The position numbers were made by a program, and so were the translations under genes. The notes under the pieces were generated by a model that was not told where the DNA came from, ran no database searches, and was given only the letters and a program-made list of their open reading frames with translations. From Bombus terrestris (Eukaryota; Arthropoda; Insecta; Hymenoptera; Apidae), in NCBI RefSeq assembly GCF_910591885.1, contig NC_063271.1, forward strand, positions 20,723,334 to 20,787,333: 64,000 nt of DNA, written 5' to 3'. Positions 44,391-60,560 of the stretch are shown here, piece after piece (position 1 is the first letter of the stretch; each line of letters opens with the position of its first letter).

Positions 44391-47300
44391 TATAACGATA
44401 TATACTATTACGTATTAACGTATAACGTTATATACTATTACTATATAACGCATAACGTTATATAATATTACTATATAACGTATAACGTTATATACTATTA
44501 CTATATAACGTATAACGTTATATACTATTACTATATAACGTATAACGTTATATACTATTACTATATAACGTATAACGATATATACTATTCCGTATTAACG
44601 TATAACGTTATATACTATTACGTAATAGCGTATAACGTTATATAGTATTACCATATCACGTGTAACGTTGTATATTATTACGTACTAACGTATAACGTTA
44701 TATAGTATTACCATATCACGTATAACGTTGTATACTAATACGTAATAACGTATAACGTTATATACTATTACGTAATAACGTATAACGTTATATAGTATTG
44801 CCATATCACGTATAACGTTGTATATTATTACGTACCAGCGTATAACGTTATATACTATTACTATATAACGTATAACGTTATATACTATTACTATATAACG
44901 TATATCGCTATATACTATTACTATATAACGTATAACGATATATACTATTACGTATTAACGTATAACGTTATATACTATTACGTAATAGCGTATAACGTTA
45001 TATAGTATTACCATATCACGTATAACGTTGTATATTATTACGTACTAACGTATAACGTTATATAGTATTACCATATCACGTGTAACGTTGTATATTATTA
45101 CGTACTAACGTATAACGTTATATAGTATTACCATATCACGTATAACGTTGTATAGTATTACGTAATAACGTATAACGTTATATACTATTACGTAATAACG
45201 TATAACGTTATATAGTATTGCCATATCACGTATAACGTTGTATATTATTACGTACTAACGTATAACGTTATATACTATTACTATATAACGTATAACGTTA
45301 TATACTATTACTATATAACGTATAGCGTTATATACTATTACTATATAACGTATAACGATATATACTATTACGTATTAACGTATAACGTTATATACTATTA
45401 CTATATAACGTATAACGTTATATACTATTACGTAATAACGTATAACGTTATATTGTATTGCCATATCACGTATAACGTTGTATATTATACGTACTAACGT
45501 ATAACGTTATATACTATTACGTAATAACGTATAACGTTATATAGTATTGCCATATCACGTATAACGTTGTATATTATTACGTACTAACGTATAACGTTAT
45601 ATACTATTACTATATAACGTATACCGTTATATAGTATTACTATATAACGTATAACGTTCTATACTATTACTATATAACGCATAACGTTATATAATATTAC
45701 TATATAACGTATAACGTTATATACTATTACTATATAACGTATAACGTTATATACTATTACTATATAACGTATAACGTTATATACTATTACTATATAACGT
45801 ATAACGTTATATACTATTACTATGTAACGTATAACGATATATACTATTACGTATTAACGTATAACGTTATATACTATTACTATATAACGCATAACGTTAT
45901 ATAATATTACTATATAACGTATAACGTTATATACTATTACTATATAACGTATAACGTTATATACTATTACTATATAACGTATAACGTTGTATAGTATTAC
46001 CATATAACGTATAACGTTATATACTATTACGTACTAACGTATAACGTTATATACTATTACTATATAACGTATATCGCTATATACTATTACTATATAACGT
46101 ATAACGATATATACTATTACGTATTAACGTATAACGTTATATACTATTACTATATAACGCATAACGTTATATAATATTACTATATAACGTATAACGTTAT
46201 ATACTATTACTATATAACGTATAACGTTATATACTATTACTATATAACGTATAACGTTATATACTATTACTATATAACGTATAACGTTATATACTATTAC
46301 TATGTAACGTATAACGATATATACTATTACGTATTAACGTATAACGTTATATACTATTACTATATAACGCATAACGTTATATAATATTACTATATAACGT
46401 ATAACGTTATATACTATTACTATATAACGTATAACGTTATATACTATTACTATATAACGTATAACGTTGTATAGTATTACCATATAACGTATAACGTTAT
46501 ATACTATTACGTACTAACGTATAACGTTATATACTATTACTATATAACGTATATCGCTATATACTATTACTATATAACGTATAACGATATATACTATTAC
46601 GTATTAACGTATAACGTTATATACTATTACTATATAACGCATAACGTTATATAATATTACTATATAACGTATAACGTTATATACTATTACTATATAACGT
46701 ATAACGTTATATACTATTACTATATAACGTATAACGTTATATACTATTACTATATAACGTATAACGATATATACTATTCCGTATTAACGTATAACGTTAT
46801 ATACTATTACGTAATAGCGTATAACGTTATATAGTATTACCATATCACGTGTAACGTTGTATATTATTACGTACTAACGTATAACGTTATATAGTATTAC
46901 CATATCACGTATAACGTTGTATACTAATACGTAATAACGTATAACGTTATATACTATTACGTAATAACGTATAACGTTATATAGTATTGCCATATCACGT
47001 ATAACGTTGTATATTATTACGTAACAGCGTATAACGTTATATACTATTACTATATAACGTATAACGTTATATACTATTACTATATAACGTATAACGTTAT
47101 ATACTATTACTATATAACGTATAACGTTATATACTATTACGTAATAACGTATAACGTTATGTAGTATTGCCATATCACGTATAACGTTGTATATTATTAC
47201 GTACTAACGTATAACGCTATATACTATTACTATATAACGTATAACGTTATATACTATTACGTATTAACGTATAACGTTATATACTATTACTATATAACGT

Positions 47301-48506
47301 ATAACATTATATACCATTACTATATAACGTATAACGTTATATACTATTACTATATAACGTATAACGTTATATACTAGTACTATATAACGCATAACGTTAT
47401 ATACTATTACTATATAACGTATAACGTTATATACTATTACTATATAACGTATAACGTTATATACTATTACTATATAACGTATAACGTTATATACTATTAC
47501 TATATAACGTATAACGATATATACTATTACTATATAACGTATAACGATATATACTATTACATATTAACGTATAACGTTATATACTATTACGTAATAGCGT
47601 ATAACGTTATATAGTATTACCATATCACGTATAACGTTGTATATTATTACGTACTAACGTATAACGTTATATAGTACTACCATATCACGTATAACGTTGT
47701 ATACTATTACGTAATAACGTATAACGTTATATACTATTACGTAATAACGTATAACGTTATATAGTATTGCCATATCACGTATAACGTTGTATATTATTAC
47801 GTACTAACGTATAACGTTATATACTATTACTATATAACGCATAACGTTATATAATATTACTATATAACGTATAACGTTATATACTATTACTATATAACGT
47901 ATAACGTTATATACTATTACTATATAACGTATAACGTTATATACTATTACTATATAACGTATAACGTTATATACTATTACTATATAACGCATAACGTTAT
48001 ATACTATTACTATATAACGTATAACGTTATATACTATTACGTATTAACGTATAACGTTATGTACTATTACTATATAACGTATATCGCTATATACTATTAC
48101 TATATAACGTATAACGATATATACTATTACGTATTAACGTATAACGTTATATACTATTACTATATAACGCATAACGTTATATAATATTAATATATAACGT
48201 ATAACGTTATATACTATTACTATATAACGCATAACGTTATATAATATTACTATATAACGTATAACGTTATATACTATTACTATATAACGTATAACGTTAT
48301 ATACTATTACTATATAACGTATAACGTTATATACTATTACTATATAACGTATAACGATATATACTATTACATATTAACGTATAACGTTATATACTATTAC
48401 GTAATAGCGTATAACGTTATATAGTATTACCATATCACGTATAACGTTATATACTATTACGTACTATCGTATAACGTTATATACTATTACTATATAACGT
48501 ATAACG
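44391..48506. repeat. 4.1-kb duplication, left copy
   Basis: Matches 53624-57739 at a constant offset of 9233. Differences include TATAGCGTTA at 45323, ACAGCG at 47026 against CCAGCG, ACTAGTACTATA near 47377, and the spacer at 46234-46240 (normal here, reversed in the other copy). Confidence 0.88.
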
Positions 48507-50916
48507 TTATATACTATTACTATATAACGTATATCGCTATATACTATTACTATATAACGTATAACGATATATACTATTACGTATTAACGTATAACGTTAT
48601 ATACTATTACGTAATAGCGTATAACGTTATATAGTATTACCATATCACGTATAACGTTGTATAGTATTACGTAATAACGTATAACGTTATATACTATTAC
48701 GTAATAACGTATAACGTTATATAGTATTGCCATATCACGTATAACGTTGTATATTATTACGTACTAACGTATAACGTTATATACTATCACTATATAACGT
48801 ATAACGTTATATACTATTACTATATAACGTATAACGTTATATACTATTACTATATAACGTATAACGATATATACTATTACGTATTAACGTATAACGTTAT
48901 ATACTATTACTATATAACGTATAACGTTATATACTATTACGTAATAACGTATAACGTTATATAGTATTGCCATATCACGTATAACGTTGTATATTATACG
49001 TACTAACGTATAACGTTATATACTATTACGTAATAACGTATAACGTTATATAGTATTGCCATATCACGTATAACGTTGTATATTATTACGTACTAACGTA
49101 TAACGTTATATACTATTACTATATAACGTATACCGTTATATAGTATTACTATATAACGTATAACGTTCTATACTATTACTATATAACGCATAACGTTATA
49201 TAATATTACTATATAACGTATAACGTTATATACTATTACTATATAACGTATAACGTTATATACTATTACTATATAACGTATAACGTTATATACTATTACT
49301 ATATAACGTATAACGTTATATACTATTACTATGTAACGTATAACGTTTTATACTATTACTATATAACGTATAACGATATATACTATTCCGTATTAACGTA
49401 TAACGTTATATACTATTACGTAATAGCGTATAACGTTATATAGTATTACCATATCACGTGTAACGTTGTATATTATTACGTACTAACGTATAACGTTATA
49501 TAGTATTACCATATCACATATAACGTTGTATACTAATACGTAATAACGTATAACGTTATATACTATTACGTAATAACGTATAACGTTATATAGTATTGCC
49601 ATATCACGTATAACGTTGTATATTATTACGTACCAGCGTATAACGTTATATACTATTACTATATAACGTATAACGTTATATACTATTACTATATAACGTA
49701 TAACGATATATACTATTACGTATTAACGTATAACGTTATATACTATTACTATATAACGTATAACGTTATATACTATTACGTAATAACGTATAACGTTATA
49801 TAGTATTGCCATATCACGTATAACATTGTATATTATACGTACTAACGTATAACGTTATATACTATTACGTAATAACGTATAACGTTATATAGTATTGCCA
49901 TATCACGTATAACGTTGTATATTATTACGTACTAACGTATAACGTTATATACTATTACTATATAACATATACCGTTATATAGTATTACTATATAACGTAT
50001 AACGTTCTATACTATTGCTATATAACGCATAACGTTATATAATATTACTATATAACGTATAACGTTATATACTATTACTATATAGCGTATAACGTTATAT
50101 ACTATTACTATATAACGTATAACGTTATATACTATTACTATATAACGTATAACGTTATATACTATTACTATGTAACGTATAACGATATATACTATTACGT
50201 ATTAACGTATAACGTTATATACTATTACTATATAACGCATAACGTTATATAATATTACTATATAACGTATAACGTTATATACTATTACTATATAACGTAT
50301 AACGTTATATACTATTACTATATAACGTATAACGTTTTATAGTATTACCATATAACGTATAACGTTATATACTATTACGTACTAACGTATAACGTTATAT
50401 ACTATTACTATATAACGTATATCGCTATATACTATTACTATATAACGTATAACGATATATACTATTACGTATTAACGTATAACGTTATATACTATTACTA
50501 TATAACGCATAACGTTATATAATATTACTATATAACGTATAACGTTATATACTATTACTATATAACGTATAACGTTATATACTATTACTATATAACGTAT
50601 AACGTTATATACTATTACTATATAACGTATAACGTTATATACTATTACTATATAACGTATAACGATATATACTATTCCGTATTAACGTATAACGTTATAT
50701 ACTATTACGTAATAGCGTATAACGTTATATAGTATTACCATATCACGTGTAACGTTGTATATTATTACGTACTAACGTATAACGTTATATAGTATTACCA
50801 TATCACGTATAACGTTGTATACTAATACGTAATAACGTATAACGTTATATACTATTACGTAATAACGTATAACGTTATATAGTATTGCCATATCACGTAT
50901 AACGTTGTATATTATT

Positions 50917-50950
50917 ACGTAATAGTATATAACGTTATACGTTATTACGT
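50917..50950 (-). other. 34-bp microinversion, copy 2
   Basis: Same inverted segment as 43901-43934, inherited through the 3.2-kb duplication. Confidence 0.85.
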
Positions 50951-51201
50951 AATAGTATATAACGTTATATAGTATTACCATATCACGTGTAACGTTGTAT
51001 ATTATTACGTACTAACGTATAACGTTATATAGTATTGCCATATCACGTATAACGTTGTATATTATACGTACTAACGTATAACGTTATATACTATTACGTA
51101 ATAACGTATAACGTTATATAGTATTGCCATATCACGTATAACGTTGTATATTATTACGTACTAACGTATAACGTTATATACTATTACTATATAACGTATA
51201 C

Positions 51202-51226
51202 CGTTATATAGTAATAGTATATAACG
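51202..51226 (-). other. Reversed spacer hairpin (loop at 51211-51217)
   Basis: Loop GTAATAG in an L monomer. Its duplicate at 44195-44201 has GTATTAC. Confidence 0.85.
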
Positions 51227-53623
51227 TATAACGTTCTATACTATTACTATATAACGCATAACGTTATATAATATTACTATATAACGTATAACGTTATATA
51301 CTATTACTATATAACGTATAACGTTATATACTATTACTATATAACGTATAACGTTATATACTATTACTATATAACGTATAACGTTATATACTATTACTAT
51401 GTAACGTATAACGATATATACTATTACGTATTAACGTATAACGTTATATACTATTACTATATAACGCATAACGTTATATAATATTACTATATAACGTATA
51501 ACGTTATATACTATTACTATATAACGTATAACGTTATATACTATTACTATATAACGTATAACGTTATATACTATTACTATATAACGTATAACGATATATA
51601 CTATTCCGTATTAACGTATAACGTTATATACTATTACGTAATAGCGTATAACGTTATATTGTATTGCCATATCACGTATAACGTTGTATATTATACGTAC
51701 TAACGTATAACGTTATATACTATTACGTAATAACGTATAACGTTATATAGTATTGCCATATCACGTATAACGTTGTATATTATTACGTACTAACGTATAA
51801 CGTTATATACTATTACTATATAACGCATAACGTTATATAATATTACTATATAACGTATAACGTTATATACTATTACTATATAACGTATAACGTTATATAC
51901 TATTACTATATAACGTATAACGTTATATACTATTACTATATAACGTATAACGTTATATACTATTACTATATAACGTATAACGATATATACTATTCCGTAT
52001 TAACGTATAACGTTATATACTATTACGTAATAGCGTATAACGTTATATAGTATTACCATATCACGTGTAACGTTGTATATTATTACGTACTAACGTATAA
52101 CGTTATATAGTATTACCATATCACGTATAACGTTGTATACTAATACGTAATAACGTATAACGTTATATACTATTACGTAATAACGTATAACGTTATATAG
52201 TATTGCCATATCACGTATAACGTTGTATATTATTACGTACTAACGTATAACGTTATATACTATTACGTAATAGCGTATAACGTTATATAGTATTACCATA
52301 TCACGTGTAACGTTGTATATTATTACGTACTAACGTATAACGTTATATAGTATTGCCATATCACGTATAACGTTGTATATTATACGTACTAACGTATAAC
52401 GTTATATACTATTACGTAATAACGTATAACGTTATATAGTATTGCCATATCACGTATAACGTTGTATATTATTACGTACTAACGTATAACGTTATATACT
52501 ATTACTATATAACGTATACCGTTATATAGTATTACTATATAACGTATAACGTTCTATACTATTACTATATAACGCATAACGTTATATAATATTACTATAT
52601 AACGTATAACGTTATATACTATTACTATATAACGTATAACGTTATATACTATTACTATATAACGTATAACGTTATATACTATTACTATATAACGTATAAC
52701 GTTATATACTATTACTATGTAACGTATAACGATATATACTATTACGTATTAACGTATAACGTTATATACTATTACTATATAACGCATAACGTTATATAAT
52801 ATTACTATATAACGTATAACGTTATATACTATTACTATATAACGTATAACGTTATATACTATTACTATATAACGTATAACGTTATATACTATTACTATAT
52901 AACGTATAACGATATATACTATTCCGTATTAACGTATAACGTTATATACTATTACGTAATAGCGTATAACGTTATATTGTATTGCCATATCACGTATAAC
53001 GTTGTATATTATACGTACTAACGTATAACGTTATATACTATTACGTAATAACGTATAACGTTATATAGTATTGCCATATCACGTATAACGTTGTATATTA
53101 TTACGTACTAACGTATAACGTTATATACTATTACTATATAACGTATACCGTTATATAGTATTACTATATAACGTATAACGTTCTATACTATTACTATATA
53201 ACGCATAACGTTATATAATATTACTATATAACGTATAACGTTATATACTATTACTATATAACGTATAACGTTATATACTATTACTATATAACGTATAACG
53301 TTATATACTATTACTATATAACGTATAACGTTATATACTATTACTATGTAACGTATAACGATATATACTATTACGTATTAACGTATAACGTTATATACTA
53401 TTACTATATAACGCATAACGTTATATAATATTACTATATAACGTATAACGTTATATACTATTACTATATAACGTATAACGTTATATACTATTACTATATA
53501 GTGTATAACGTTGTATAGTATTACCATATAACGTATAACGTTATATACTATTACGTACTAACGTATAACGTTATATACTATTACTATATAACGTATATCG
53601 CTATATACTATTACTATATAACG

Positions 53624-56600
53624 TATAACGATATATACTATTACGTATTAACGTATAACGTTATATACTATTACTATATAACGCATAACGTTATATAATA
53701 TTACTATATAACGTATAACGTTATATACTATTACTATATAACGTATAACGTTATATACTATTACTATATAACGTATAACGTTATATACTATTACTATATA
53801 ACGTATAACGATATATACTATTCCGTATTAACGTATAACGTTATATACTATTACGTAATAGCGTATAACGTTATATAGTATTACCATATCACGTGTAACG
53901 TTGTATATTATTACGTACTAACGTATAACGTTATATAGTATTACCATATCACGTATAACGTTGTATACTAATACGTAATAACGTATAACGTTATATACTA
54001 TTACGTAATAACGTATAACGTTATATAGTATTGCCATATCACGTATAACGTTGTATATTATTACGTACCAGCGTATAACGTTATATACTATTACTATATA
54101 ACGTATAACGTTATATACTATTACTATATAACGTATATCGCTATATACTATTACTATATAACGTATAACGATATATACTATTACGTATTAACGTATAACG
54201 TTATATACTATTACGTAATAGCGTATAACGTTATATAGTATTACCATATCACGTATAACGTTGTATATTATTACGTACTAACGTATAACGTTATATAGTA
54301 TTACCATATCACGTGTAACGTTGTATATTATTACGTACTAACGTATAACGTTATATAGTATTACCATATCACGTATAACGTTGTATAGTATTACGTAATA
54401 ACGTATAACGTTATATACTATTACGTAATAACGTATAACGTTATATAGTATTGCCATATCACGTATAACGTTGTATATTATTACGTACTAACGTATAACG
54501 TTATATACTATTACTATATAACGTATAACGTTATATACTATTACTATATAACGTATAACGTTATATACTATTACTATATAACGTATAACGATATATACTA
54601 TTACGTATTAACGTATAACGTTATATACTATTACTATATAACGTATAACGTTATATACTATTACGTAATAACGTATAACGTTATATTGTATTGCCATATC
54701 ACGTATAACGTTGTATATTATACGTACTAACGTATAACGTTATATACTATTACGTAATAACGTATAACGTTATATAGTATTGCCATATCACGTATAACGT
54801 TGTATATTATTACGTACTAACGTATAACGTTATATACTATTACTATATAACGTATACCGTTATATAGTATTACTATATAACGTATAACGTTCTATACTAT
54901 TACTATATAACGCATAACGTTATATAATATTACTATATAACGTATAACGTTATATACTATTACTATATAACGTATAACGTTATATACTATTACTATATAA
55001 CGTATAACGTTATATACTATTACTATATAACGTATAACGTTATATACTATTACTATGTAACGTATAACGATATATACTATTACGTATTAACGTATAACGT
55101 TATATACTATTACTATATAACGCATAACGTTATATAATATTACTATATAACGTATAACGTTATATACTATTACTATATAACGTATAACGTTATATACTAT
55201 TACTATATAACGTATAACGTTGTATAGTATTACCATATAACGTATAACGTTATATACTATTACGTACTAACGTATAACGTTATATACTATTACTATATAA
55301 CGTATATCGCTATATACTATTACTATATAACGTATAACGATATATACTATTACGTATTAACGTATAACGTTATATACTATTACTATATAACGCATAACGT
55401 TATATAATATTACTATATAACGTATAACGTTATATACTATTACTATATAACGTATAACGTTATATAGTAATAGTATATAACGTATAACGTTATATACTAT
55501 TACTATATAACGTATAACGTTATATACTATTACTATGTAACGTATAACGATATATACTATTACGTATTAACGTATAACGTTATATACTATTACTATATAA
55601 CGCATAACGTTATATAATATTACTATATAACGTATAACGTTATATACTATTACTATATAACGTATAACGTTATATACTATTACTATATAACGTATAACGT
55701 TGTATAGTATTACCATATAACGTATAACGTTATATACTATTACGTACTAACGTATAACGTTATATACTATTACTATATAACGTATATCGCTATATACTAT
55801 TACTATATAACGTATAACGATATATACTATTACGTATTAACGTATAACGTTATATACTATTACTATATAACGCATAACGTTATATAATATTACTATATAA
55901 CGTATAACGTTATATACTATTACTATATAACGTATAACGTTATATACTATTACTATATAACGTATAACGTTATATACTATTACTATATAACGTATAACGA
56001 TATATACTATTCCGTATTAACGTATAACGTTATATACTATTACGTAATAGCGTATAACGTTATATAGTATTACCATATCACGTGTAACGTTGTATATTAT
56101 TACGTACTAACGTATAACGTTATATAGTATTACCATATCACGTATAACGTTGTATACTAATACGTAATAACGTATAACGTTATATACTATTACGTAATAA
56201 CGTATAACGTTATATAGTATTGCCATATCACGTATAACGTTGTATATTATTACGTACCAGCGTATAACGTTATATACTATTACTATATAACGTATAACGT
56301 TATATACTATTACTATATAACGTATAACGTTATATACTATTACTATATAACGTATAACGTTATATACTATTACGTAATAACGTATAACGTTATGTAGTAT
56401 TGCCATATCACGTATAACGTTGTATATTATTACGTACTAACGTATAACGCTATATACTATTACTATATAACGTATAACGTTATATACTATTACGTATTAA
56501 CGTATAACGTTATATACTATTACTATATAACGTATAACATTATATACCATTACTATATAACGTATAACGTTATATACTATTACTATATAACGTATAACGT

Positions 56601-57739
56601 TATATACTATTACTATATAACGCATAACGTTATATACTATTACTATATAACGTATAACGTTATATACTATTACTATATAACGTATAACGTTATATACTAT
56701 TACTATATAACGTATAACGTTATATACTATTACTATATAACGTATAACGATATATACTATTACTATATAACGTATAACGATATATACTATTACATATTAA
56801 CGTATAACGTTATATACTATTACGTAATAGCGTATAACGTTATATAGTATTACCATATCACGTATAACGTTGTATATTATTACGTACTAACGTATAACGT
56901 TATATAGTACTACCATATCACGTATAACGTTGTATACTATTACGTAATAACGTATAACGTTATATACTATTACGTAATAACGTATAACGTTATATAGTAT
57001 TGCCATATCACGTATAACGTTGTATATTATTACGTACTAACGTATAACGTTATATACTATTACTATATAACGCATAACGTTATATAATATTACTATATAA
57101 CGTATAACGTTATATACTATTACTATATAACGTATAACGTTATATACTATTACTATATAACGTATAACGTTATATACTATTACTATATAACGTATAACGT
57201 TATATACTATTACTATATAACGCATAACGTTATATACTATTACTATATAACGTATAACGTTATATACTATTACGTATTAACGTATAACGTTATGTACTAT
57301 TACTATATAACGTATATCGCTATATACTATTACTATATAACGTATAACGATATATACTATTACGTATTAACGTATAACGTTATATACTATTACTATATAA
57401 CGCATAACGTTATATAATATTAATATATAACGTATAACGTTATATACTATTACTATATAACGCATAACGTTATATAATATTACTATATAACGTATAACGT
57501 TATATACTATTACTATATAACGTATAACGTTATATACTATTACTATATAACGTATAACGTTATATACTATTACTATATAACGTATAACGATATATACTAT
57601 TACATATTAACGTATAACGTTATATACTATTACGTAATAGCGTATAACGTTATATAGTATTACCATATCACGTATAACGTTATATACTATTACGTACTAT
57701 CGTATAACGTTATATACTATTACTATATAACGTATAACG
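53624..57739. repeat. 4.1-kb duplication, right copy
   Basis: Second copy of 44391-48506. It contains the reversed 7-bp spacer at 55467-55473. It ends when the next monomer is C (AACGATATA) instead of A. Confidence 0.88.
55458..55482 (-). other. Reversed spacer hairpin (loop at 55467-55473)
   Basis: Loop GTAATAG in an A monomer. Its duplicate at 46234-46240 is the unaltered CTATTAC and the surrounding sequence agrees, so this is a clean 7-bp reversal. Confidence 0.88.
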
Positions 57740-60560
57740 ATATATACTATTACGTATTAACGTATAACGTTATATACTATTACTATATAACGCATAACGT
57801 TATATAATATTACTATATAACGTATAACGTTATATACTATTACTATATAACGTATAACGTTATATACTATTACTATATAACGTACAATGTTGTATAGTAT
57901 TACCATATAACGTATAACGTTATATACTATTACGTACTAACGTATAACGTTATATACTATTACTATATAACGTATATCGCTATATACTATTACTATATAA
58001 CGTATAACGATATATACTATTACGTATTAACGTATAACGTTATATACTATTACGTAATAGCGTCTAACGTTATATAGTATTACCATATCACGTATAACGT
58101 TATATACTATTACGTACTATTGTATAACGTTATATACTATTACTATATAACGCATAACGCTATATAATATTACTATATAACGTATAACGTTATATACTAT
58201 TACTATATAACGTATAACGTTATATACTTATACTATATAACGTACAACGTTGTATAGTATTACCATATAACGTATAACGTTATATACTATTACGTACTAA
58301 CGTATAACGTTATATACTATTACTATATAACGTATATCGCTATATACTATTACTATATAACGTATAACGATATATACTATTACGTATTAACGTATAACGT
58401 TATATACTATTACGTAATAGCGTATAACGTTATATAGTATTACCATATCACGTATAACGTTGTATATTATTACGTACTAACTTATAACTTTATATAGTAT
58501 TACCATATCACGTATAACGTTGTATAGTATTACGTAATAACGTATAACGTTATATACTATTACATAATAACGTATAACGTTATATAGTATTGCCATATCA
58601 CGTATAACGTTGTATATTATTACGTACGAACGTATAACGTTATATACTATTACTATATAACGTATAACGTTATATACTATTACGATATAACATATAACGT
58701 TATATACTATTACTATATAACGTATAACGTTATATACTATTACTATATAACGTATAACGTTATATACTATTACTATATAACGTATAACGATATATACTAT
58801 TCCGTATTAACGTATAACGTTATATACTATTGCTATATAACGCATAACGTTATATACTATTACTATATAACGTATATCGTTATATACTATTACGTAATAA
58901 CGTATAACGTTATATACTATTACTATATAACGTATAACGATATATACTATTCCGTACTATCGTATAACGTTATATACTATTACTATAGAACGCATAACGT
59001 TATATACTATTACTATATAACGTATAACGTTATATACTATTACTATATAACGCATAACGTTATATAATATTACTATATACCGTATAACGTTATATACTAT
59101 TACTATATAACGTATAACGTTATATACTATTACTATATAACGTATAACGTTATATACTATTACGTAATAACGTATAACGTTATATAGTATTGCCATATCA
59201 CGTATAACGTTATATACTATTACTATATAACGCATAACGTTATATAATATTACTATATAACGTATAACGTTATATACTATTACTATATAACGTATAACGT
59301 TATATACTATTACTATATAACGTATAACGTTATATACTATTACTATATAACGTATAACGATATATACTATTACATATTAACGTATAACGTTATATACTAT
59401 TACGTAATAGCGTATAACGTTATATAGTATTACCATATCACGTGTAACGTTGTATATTATTACGTACTAACGTATAACGTTATATAGTATTACCATATCA
59501 CGTATAACGTTGTATACTAATACGTAATAACGTATAACGTTATATACTATTACGTAATAACGTATAACGTTATATAGTATTGCCATATCACGTATAACGT
59601 TGTATATTATTACGTACCAGCGTATAACGTTATATACTATTACTATATAACGTATAACGTTATATACTATTACGTAATAGCGTATAACGTTATATAGTAT
59701 TACCATATCACGTATAACGTTGTATATTATTACGTACTAACGTATAACGTTATATAGTATTACCATATCACGTGTAACGTTGTATATTATTACGTACTAA
59801 CGTATAACGTTATATAGTATTACCATATCACGTATAACGTTGTATAGTATTACGTAATAACGTATAACGTTATATACTATTACGTAATAACGTATAACGT
59901 TATATAGTATTGCCATATCACGTATAACGTTGTATATTATTACGTACTAACGTATAACGTTATATACTATTACTATATAACGTATAACGTCATATACTAT
60001 TACGATATAACATATAACGTTATATACTATTACTATATAACGTATAACGTTATATACTATTACTATATAACGTATAACGTTATATACTATTACTATATAA
60101 CGTATAACGTTATATACTATTACTATATAACGTATAACGTTATATACTATTACTATGTAACGTATAACGTTATATACTATTACTATATAACGTATAACGT
60201 TATATACTATTACTATATAACGTATAACGTTATATACTATTACTATATAACGTATAACGTTATATACTATTACGTAATAACGTATAACGTTATGTAGTAT
60301 TGCCATATCACGTATAACGTTGTATATTATTACGTACTAACGTGTAACGCTATATACTATTACTATATAACGTATAACGTTATATACTATTACGTATTAA
60401 CGTATAACGTTATATACTATTACTATATAACGTATAACATTATATACCATTACTATATAACGTATAACGTTATATACTATTACTATATAACGTATAACGT
60501 TATATACTATTACTATATAACGCATAACGTTATATACTATTACTATATAACGTATAACGA

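Larger units (their letters stand above)
41455..44640. repeat. 3.2-kb duplication, left copy
   Basis: Matches about 48472-51650 at offset 7017 before the 42111 insertion and 7016 after it. The 34-bp microinversion (43901-43934) is present in both copies, at 50917-50950 in the second. Confidence 0.87.
48472..51650. repeat. 3.2-kb duplication, right copy
   Basis: Second copy of 41455-44640. It lacks the extra base near 42111 and the reversed spacer at 42127, and it has its own reversed spacer at 51211. It ends where the D monomer is followed by TATATTGTATTGCC. Confidence 0.87.
39995..60560. repeat. Satellite Array IV between inserts 3 and 4
   Basis: About 685 monomers, net 11 bp short of a multiple of 30. 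This is accounted for by twelve 29-bp F monomers (near 40385, 41977, 42817, 44047, 45482, 48995, 49835, 51062, 51690, 52380, 53010 and 54718) and a 1-bp insertion near 42111 (GTTATACCG). Internally it is a set of nested duplications: 39995-44052 copies Array III, 41455-44640 is repeated at about 48472-51650, and 44391-48506 is repeated at 53624-57739. The last 0.6 kb (59947-60559) copies 29016-29628 of Array II. It contains two copies of a 34-bp microinversion and three reversed 7-bp spacers. No gene is present. Confidence 0.95.
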
